Shown: piece by piece, positions 59,381 to 64,000 of the stretch
How the letters are laid out: every line of letters begins with the position of its first letter
How positions within the stretch are numbered: the stretch's first letter is position 1
Assembly (NCBI GenBank): GCA_964649515.1
Contig: CAZYPV010000010.1
Location: 1-64,000, forward strand
Source: CALKGK01 sp964649515
GTDB taxonomy: Bacteria > Bacteroidota > Bacteroidia > Flavobacteriales_D > Sanyastnellaceae
DNA length: 64,000 nucleotides
Reading direction: 5' to 3'
Notes under the pieces: generated by a model
The model's input: the letters and a program-made list of their open reading frames with translations, nothing else
Databases searched by the model: none
Told to the model about the DNA's origin: nothing
Made by a program: the position numbers and the translations under genes

Positions 59381-59499
59381 TATCTTTGTCCCAGAGCAGG
59401 GGACTAAGCGTTTCCAAACTCAAAGACTTTGCTACCGTCACAACAGTGACATACTAATTTAAAACATGGATGAGCCCTTTCTTATGATGGGGCTTTTTC
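59381..59499 (+). ncRNA. Candidate small RNA with its own promoter and terminator
   Basis: A perfect -7 box TATCTTTG (59381-59388), preceded by AAAAAGTTGC much like the tRNA promoter (AAAAAGTTGT before TATCTTTG at 7923), predicts a start near 59392. About 105 nt later a hairpin AGCCC/GGGCT ends in TTTTT. The tract between has no credible reading frame and includes a short hairpin GTCAC-AACA-GTGAC (59437-59450). The layout is that of a stable small RNA; family unknown. Confidence 0.5.
59473..59498 (+). terminator. Terminator after hisS / candidate small RNA
   Basis: Stem AGCCC/GGGCT (59473-59477, 59490-59494), 12-nt loop, then TTTTT. Could end both hisS read-through and the small RNA; the stem is short. 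Confidence 0.65.
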
Positions 59500-59535
59500 A
59501 TTGGTGCTGGGCGGAGGAATCCCAAAGGGCGAAAA

Positions 59536-60567
59536 CTATTTTGAGTGCAACAATTCTTCTACCGCCGTTTGAGGATCGAGGTGTCCTTCTTTTACTTTTA
59601 ATTTCAGTTGGTTCAAAGCAAGTAAGCTCTCGGGATTGGAGAGGAAATCGAGTAAAATGGCTTCTTTGAGCAGGCTGTCAAACCAGCCGAGGTTTTGGGC
59701 TTTGCGCAGTTTTCCCAAATAACCACTTTCGGTAAGTTGGGAGAAGTATTGATTGATGTTCGCTTGCACTTCATCCAAGCCGGTTCCTTCATAGGCTGAG
59801 GTTAAGAAAACCTTTGTATGCCAATCGCTTTCAGCAGGGGGGAAGAGGTGGAGCGCGTTGCTGTATTCGGCCTTGGCGCGCTTGGAGGCCAATTCATTTC
59901 CGCTATCAACCTTTGTGATGGCAATACCGTCTGCCATTTCCATGATGCCCCGTTTGATGCCTTGAAGTTCATCACCAGCGCCTGCCAGCATCAAAAGAAG
60001 GAAGTAATCGACCATGGAACGAACGGCTATTTCAGACTGACCCACGCCCACGGTTTCAATCAAGACGACATCGTATCCTGCCGCTTCACAAAGTAGCATG
60101 GCTTCTCGTGTGCGGGCTGCCACACCGCCAAGCGCATCGTTGGCCGGACTCGGTCGGATGAATGCAGCAGGGTGGTTCGAGAGTTGTTCCATTCTGGTTT
60201 TATCACCAAGAATGCTGCCTTTGCTTCGTTGGCTGCTGGGATCAATGGCCAATACGGCTACTCGAAGTCCAGAAGCGATCAATTGAAGACCAAAGGTTTC
60301 GATGAAGGTGCTTTTGCCCACGCCAGGAACCCCCGTGATGCCAATGCGCTGGGCTTTTCCTGTTTTGGGTAGGAGGGATTGAATCAATTTTCGGCTCAAA
60401 GCCCGATCGTCTGGAGCACTGCTTTCACACAAGGTAATTGCCGTGGCCAAAGCACTCCTGTCTCCTTCCAACAAGGATTTCTCGATGGACGCGATGTCTC
60501 TCCTCGCTTTGAAACGGGCTTGTAGTCGCTCTTGAGCTAATGCTTTGGCTTTTTTGCTTTGATTCAT
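59536..60567 (-). CDS. meaB: Methylmalonyl-CoA mutase-associated GTPase MeaB/ArgK
   Basis: A 343-residue G3E-family GTPase: Walker A GVPGVGKSTF, switch region IETVGVGQSE, LAGAGDELQGIK and NKxD-like TKVDSGN. It guards and loads B12-dependent methylmalonyl-CoA mutase. The mutase genes are not in the window. A TATCTTCG box (minus, 60582-60575) lies 8 bp upstream, again predicting a very short leader. Confidence 0.94.
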   Translation of the reverse strand: MNQSKKAKALAQERLQARFKARRDIASIEKSLLEGDRSALATAITLCESSAPDDRALSRKLIQSLLPKTGKAQRIGITGVPGVGKSTFIETFGLQLIASGLRVAVLAIDPSSQRSKGSILGDKTRMEQLSNHPAAFIRPSPANDALGGVAARTREAMLLCEAAGYDVVLIETVGVGQSEIAVRSMVDYFLLLMLAGAGDELQGIKRGIMEMADGIAITKVDSGNELASKRAKAEYSNALHLFPPAESDWHTKVFLTSAYEGTGLDEVQANINQYFSQLTESGYLGKLRKAQNLGWFDSLLKEAILLDFLSNPESLLALNQLKLKVKEGHLDPQTAVEELLHSK

Positions 60568-60603
60568 CCTAAAGCGAAGATACTACAAGGAATTGAGAAG
60601 TTT

Positions 60604-61011
60604 TTAGAAGTCCATTCTGCGCTCTTTCGTGGCGAGAATTTCGGTGAGTGTTCGGACGGTAATGGGCTTGCAAATGAAACCAAAGACTGCATCAAAACCG
60701 AAGGCTTTTTCCCGATCTCTTAGGTCCAATGACGAGGTAATCATGAAGATCTTGGTGTGCTTTGTTTTTTCTTTCGGAAGCGCTTCAAAGGTTTCGAGAA
60801 ACTCAAAGCCATTGATCTCGGGCATGTTGATGTCGAGAAAAATATAGTCGGCCAGCTCATCGTCAGATTGAACGGCTGTTTTGAGGAATTCTAAAGCATG
60901 CAGACTCGATTTGAATTCCATCACCTCAGCATCTTTGTTGTGGTGCTTGATGGTGGTGGAATGCACTAAATTCATGGTGCTATCATCGTCAACTAAAATA
61001 AATTTATTCAT
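60604..61011 (-). CDS. Single-domain response regulator
   Basis: A 135-residue receiver domain with acidic pocket (VDDD), phospho-acceptor Asp60 in IFLDINMPE, Thr92 and Lys115 (CKPIT). No output domain, so it acts by protein contact or as a phosphate relay (CheY-like). It overlaps the PAS kinase gene by 8 bp and is surely its partner. Confidence 0.92.
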   Translation of the reverse strand: MNKFILVDDDSTMNLVHSTTIKHHNKDAEVMEFKSSLHALEFLKTAVQSDDELADYIFLDINMPEINGFEFLETFEALPKEKTKHTKIFMITSSLDLRDREKAFGFDAVFGFICKPITVRTLTEILATKERRMDF

Positions 61012-63916
61012 GCTTTAACGCTTTGTGGGGATGAACAATGGTAAAGGTGCTTCCTTTGCCCCATTCAGCCGCTACTTTTATCTTTCCTCCAAATTTTTCA
61101 ATGATCTCCCGGCAAAGGTACAAACCTAATCCGGTTCCAATGCTTTCGCTGGTGCCCCGATAAAACATGTCGAACACTTTCTCGATGCTCTGCTGGCTTA
61201 TTCCTTGTCCGTTATCAGCTACTTCAATAATGGTGGCCTCCTCGGTGTGGTGCACTTTTACCCGAACAAAAGCATCGGGGATGTCTCGGCGGTACTTCAC
61301 TGCATTGCCGATGATGTTTTTCAACAATACGTTCATTCGGGTCTCATCGCTGATGATTTCCGGACTCCCTTCCACTTCCAAATTCAGCGCAATGCCCTCC
61401 GGTGCGGAGAACTTGAGGTCGGTGAAAATAGTGCTTACCATTTGGGCGAGATCGATGGGCTTGAGGTTGAGATCCAGTCGGGCGTTTCTCGAATAATCCA
61501 AAATTTCCTGAATGGTGTTGTCCAAACGCAAGACACTGTCTTCTGCCAAACGCAGGTAGTTTTCCACATTGGGCTCCACGGTGGTGGTTTGAAAAATAAG
61601 GTGGATGAGTCCTTTGATGGCGAGCAGGGGAGATCTTAAATCGTGGGATACGCTGTAAACGAAGTTGTCCAATTCTTCGTTGATTTTTTTGAGTTCCTTG
61701 TTTTTGGTGATGACCGAATTTTGAATTTCCTTGAGCTGGGTGATGTTGACTCCTGAAATGACAAGATATTCCAACTCTTTGGCTTCGTTCACGTGGGGCA
61801 GGATGTTCCTCAACACGAATTTATCTTTCCCATACTTATCCACGAGCTGCTCTTCCATCTGAACGAGCGTTCTTTCTTTGCTCGCTTCTTTGATTTTTTT
61901 CAAGAAGTCAGGTCGGTCTGACAATACTTCTTCGAGTGATTTGCCTTCGCTGTTTTTCCAACTGGCTTCTTCTTCTTCGAGCAGTCGGTTGTAGAAAACC
62001 ACCTCTAAATCCGGACTCAAAACGGCAATCTTCGCTGGGGAGTTGTTCAATACATTCTCATAAAATTGCTTGAGGGTGTCCAACTCATTCACATAGGAGT
62101 CTCGCTCTTCCAATGCCTTTTCCAAGCTTTTGGTTAGTTGCTTTTCTGAAGTAATGTCGAGAATAATGTGGATGAAGCCGCTCAATTCTTTTTCTTGGTT
62201 GAAGACCTTACCGCTGCTCACCAGGAGAAAAAGGGATTCGTTAGATTCATTTTCCAGTTCTACTTCAAAAACAGCATCGTCAATTCGGCGGTAGGAGAGC
62301 AGTTGGCCATTTTCGATCTTGTCTTGGAGTTCATTTTCGGGATGTAAACCAAGCGCGAGCAATTCGGGGTGTTGAATTCCAGTTTTCTCGAAGAAAGCGG
62401 TGTTCTTGAAAACCAAATCATTGTTGAGGTTGGTCTCCAACAAGCCGAGGTTCATGTTTTCAATGAGCTTTCGATACTTCTCCTCACTTGCGATGAGCTT
62501 TTCTTGGGCTTGTTTGGTTTCGGTGATGTCAATGGAAGAACCGATGAGTCGGAGAATCTCGCCATCGTCATCCAGCTCAGCGATGGTCAAGGTCTTGAGT
62601 GTCCTCCATTCCCCATCGTCCCTACGTCGAATGCGGTATTCCAATTCTACCGTTTCGATTTCTTTGGCGTAAAGTCGTTCCTGACTCTTCAGCACTTCTT
62701 CTATATCATCTGGATGAATGGAAGCCCGCCAAAACCCAACGAGATCGTGTCTGATTTCTTCCTTCTTTGCCCCATATTGTTCGAGCAAAATGTCGTTCCA
62801 AACGATCGTATTGTCTGTAAATTCCAGTTCCCAGATGCCGATTTGAGATTTTTGAGCGATTTTTTCAAAGCGGGAGTTGATGCGCAATATTTCCTCCTTA
62901 GCTTTGATTTCGTTGGTGATGTCTTTTTGAAGCGAAATGAAATTGATGAGTTCATCTTGCTCATTAAAAACAGGGGTAATCTCAATTTGATTGTAGTACT
63001 TCCTTCCAGACTTGTGGTAATTTAACAAGGTGAGTTCAACATTTTCTCTTTTCCACAAGGCTTTGGACAAGATGTCTTTGGACGCTTCATCGGTTTCAGC
63101 GCCGTGAAGGAATTCTTTTGGTTTTAAGCCCACAATTTCGTCCAACTCGTAGCCAGAGGACGCTAGGAAGGAATCATTCACCCATTCGATCTTTCCTTCT
63201 TTATCAGCGATGATCACCCCATTTTTTGTTCGTGTGGCGATGAGGGAGAGTTTCTTCAGTTCGATTTCTGAAGCCGAAATGGTGGCAATTTGTTCTTGTA
63301 TTTGCTCTGACTTCTTTTTGTTGCTGAGAATGGATTGAACTTGCTGACCAAATACCTTGAATATCGCATCGTGTCGCGGATCGATGGATTTATACAGTGG
63401 TAGGTTTTTAAGCGAAATCAAACCCATAATCACCAAACAACTCCCCGTTTCAACGTCGGTATAACGGAAGAAAATGGCGCGATCGAATTTCGACAGTGCT
63501 TTGAGTTCTTTGCGCTGATGCAAACCATGGGTAATGAGTCCAACACCTTGCGTCGATGCCGTGATGTGCTCGATGTCGTGAAAGAGGTCTTGGCGTTCTT
63601 CCGACTTGATTTCAATCCCGTCTTGGTAAAGCAATGCTTTTTCTTTTCCAAGCGTGTGCTGTTCCAAAACGAAGGCCGTTTCGATTTCAAAGACATCTAC
63701 GACGGCTTCTGAACAAAGGGCAAGGAGGGACTGGGAGTCCGGACAATTCAAGGCCGCGGTGTTGAAGTCGCTCATCCGTTTATACAATACCAATTCTTGG
63801 TCGAGTTGGTCGCGAGCATAAATGAGCTCTTGTTCCGTACGCGAAAAACGGGTTACTCTCAGTTGCAGTTTCCTGTAATCTTCGAGCAAAGAATTAAAGT
63901 CGGGCTGGTCAAGCAA
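61004..63916 (-). CDS. Multi-PAS hybrid sensor histidine kinase
   Basis: A 970-residue soluble kinase without membrane helices. N-terminal coiled coil and GAF-like region (to about 210), then four PAS domains (roughly 220-345, 350-470, 475-590, 610-725; note IEWVNDSFLASSGYELDEI and LIGSSIDITETKQAQ), a HisKA dimer domain with His758 in YSVSHDLRSPL and an HATPase with EVADNGQGISQ and GTGLGLYLC. The start is TTG, as no ATG occurs between an in-frame stop and residue 40; it may sense a cytosolic signal such as redox or light. It overlaps its response regulator by 8 bp. Confidence 0.9.
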   Translation of the reverse strand: MLDQPDFNSLLEDYRKLQLRVTRFSRTEQELIYARDQLDQELVLYKRMSDFNTAALNCPDSQSLLALCSEAVVDVFEIETAFVLEQHTLGKEKALLYQDGIEIKSEERQDLFHDIEHITASTQGVGLITHGLHQRKELKALSKFDRAIFFRYTDVETGSCLVIMGLISLKNLPLYKSIDPRHDAIFKVFGQQVQSILSNKKKSEQIQEQIATISASEIELKKLSLIATRTKNGVIIADKEGKIEWVNDSFLASSGYELDEIVGLKPKEFLHGAETDEASKDILSKALWKRENVELTLLNYHKSGRKYYNQIEITPVFNEQDELINFISLQKDITNEIKAKEEILRINSRFEKIAQKSQIGIWELEFTDNTIVWNDILLEQYGAKKEEIRHDLVGFWRASIHPDDIEEVLKSQERLYAKEIETVELEYRIRRRDDGEWRTLKTLTIAELDDDGEILRLIGSSIDITETKQAQEKLIASEEKYRKLIENMNLGLLETNLNNDLVFKNTAFFEKTGIQHPELLALGLHPENELQDKIENGQLLSYRRIDDAVFEVELENESNESLFLLVSSGKVFNQEKELSGFIHIILDITSEKQLTKSLEKALEERDSYVNELDTLKQFYENVLNNSPAKIAVLSPDLEVVFYNRLLEEEEASWKNSEGKSLEEVLSDRPDFLKKIKEASKERTLVQMEEQLVDKYGKDKFVLRNILPHVNEAKELEYLVISGVNITQLKEIQNSVITKNKELKKINEELDNFVYSVSHDLRSPLLAIKGLIHLIFQTTTVEPNVENYLRLAEDSVLRLDNTIQEILDYSRNARLDLNLKPIDLAQMVSTIFTDLKFSAPEGIALNLEVEGSPEIISDETRMNVLLKNIIGNAVKYRRDIPDAFVRVKVHHTEEATIIEVADNGQGISQQSIEKVFDMFYRGTSESIGTGLGLYLCREIIEKFGGKIKVAAEWGKGSTFTIVHPHKALKHE

Positions 63917-63935
63917 AATGGGAAAGGATATTCGT

Positions 63936-64000
63936 TTATCGGTAAATCACGTACAGGGCGGTGGTGTAATTGTGGTATTCATTCTTGCCCGCCAATCGAG
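63936..64000 (-). CDS. C-terminal fragment of an upstream gene (cut by the window edge)
   Basis: The last 20 codons of a frame ending RLAGKNEYHNYTTALYVIYR, then stop at 63936, 19 bp before the kinase start. FIST-domain proteins often precede PAS kinases and end in a similar HNxT..A-L-x-V pattern, so a FIST sensor protein is possible. Too short to be sure. Confidence 0.4.
   Translation of the reverse strand, partial: RLAGKNEYHNYTTALYVIYR

Noticed and set aside
59466..59669. 67-codon plus-strand frame after hisS
   Set aside because: It runs through a terminator hairpin and is antisense to meaB; not a credible gene.

Overview
The window looks like a chromosomal segment of a Bacteroidota bacterium, most likely order Flavobacteriales. 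The evidence is: two large secreted proteins ending in a CHU_C-type (type IX secretion) sorting domain; the gene order parA-parB-DUF5683-dapB-lepB-WbqC; a PUR/DUF3276 protein; LytS-like and PAS-type kinases typical of the phylum; and many copies of the Bacteroidota -7 promoter element TAnnTTTG. A run of exactly 100 N (7780-7879) shows that this is a draft scaffold. Almost everything is housekeeping or signalling. I see no prophage, CRISPR array, insertion sequence or rRNA, and one tRNA.

Layout. 1-6.2 kb: SGNH lipoprotein (cut by the window edge), M1 aminopeptidase, a PaaJ-type thiolase with PaaY, TrmN6 and a START-like protein. 6.3-8.1 kb: SpoIIE-type phosphatase, the assembly gap, and tRNA(CAT) with its own promoter and terminator. 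8.1-15.7 kb: mixed genes (HEAT-like, two thioredoxin-fold proteins, SDR, alpha/beta hydrolase, a previously easy-to-miss YqaE protein, coiled-coil secreted protein, DUF2797, MsrB) and a 551-bp non-coding tract. 15.7-23.7 kb: uvrA, an ECF sigma factor with a long structured leader and a small partner gene, an exonuclease/GIY-YIG fusion, dnaA and a thioesterase. 23.8-31.4 kb: a minus-strand run with a PLC/S1-like hydrolase, ComB, GcvT, glycosyltransferase, methyltransferase and DPP IV. 31.4-38.7 kb: an orphan RelE/ParE-like toxin, then the WbqC-lepB-dapB-DUF5683-parB-parA cluster with a UPF0173 hydrolase. 38.8-47.0 kb: the two CHU_C proteins flank a DEAD-box helicase, a hydrolase and an overlapping sigma/membrane regulator/Spy-like operon. 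47.2-64 kb: IMPase, lgt, mtaB, ABM protein, dps, a LytS-like kinase, an SF2 helicase, ung, TPR and WD40 genes, hisS, a candidate small RNA, meaB, and a PAS kinase/response regulator pair.

How it fits together. DNA replication and repair (dnaA, parAB, uvrA, ung, exonuclease/GIY-YIG, SF2 helicase), envelope biogenesis (lgt, lepB, CHU_C exports) and sensing (two sigma factors, two kinases, SpoIIE phosphatase) dominate. The least ordinary items are: the sigma/anti-sigma/Spy module at 43.7-45.2 kb; a probable small RNA after hisS; a palindrome overlapping the dps promoter; a sigma-factor leader with a UUCG hairpin and an unusually strong Shine-Dalgarno; several -7 boxes so close to start codons that leaderless mRNAs are predicted; a UNG and a DUF2797 protein with altered signature residues; and the palindrome/C-tract tract at 14.6-15.2 kb. 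I found no clear multi-gene system of a wholly new kind.
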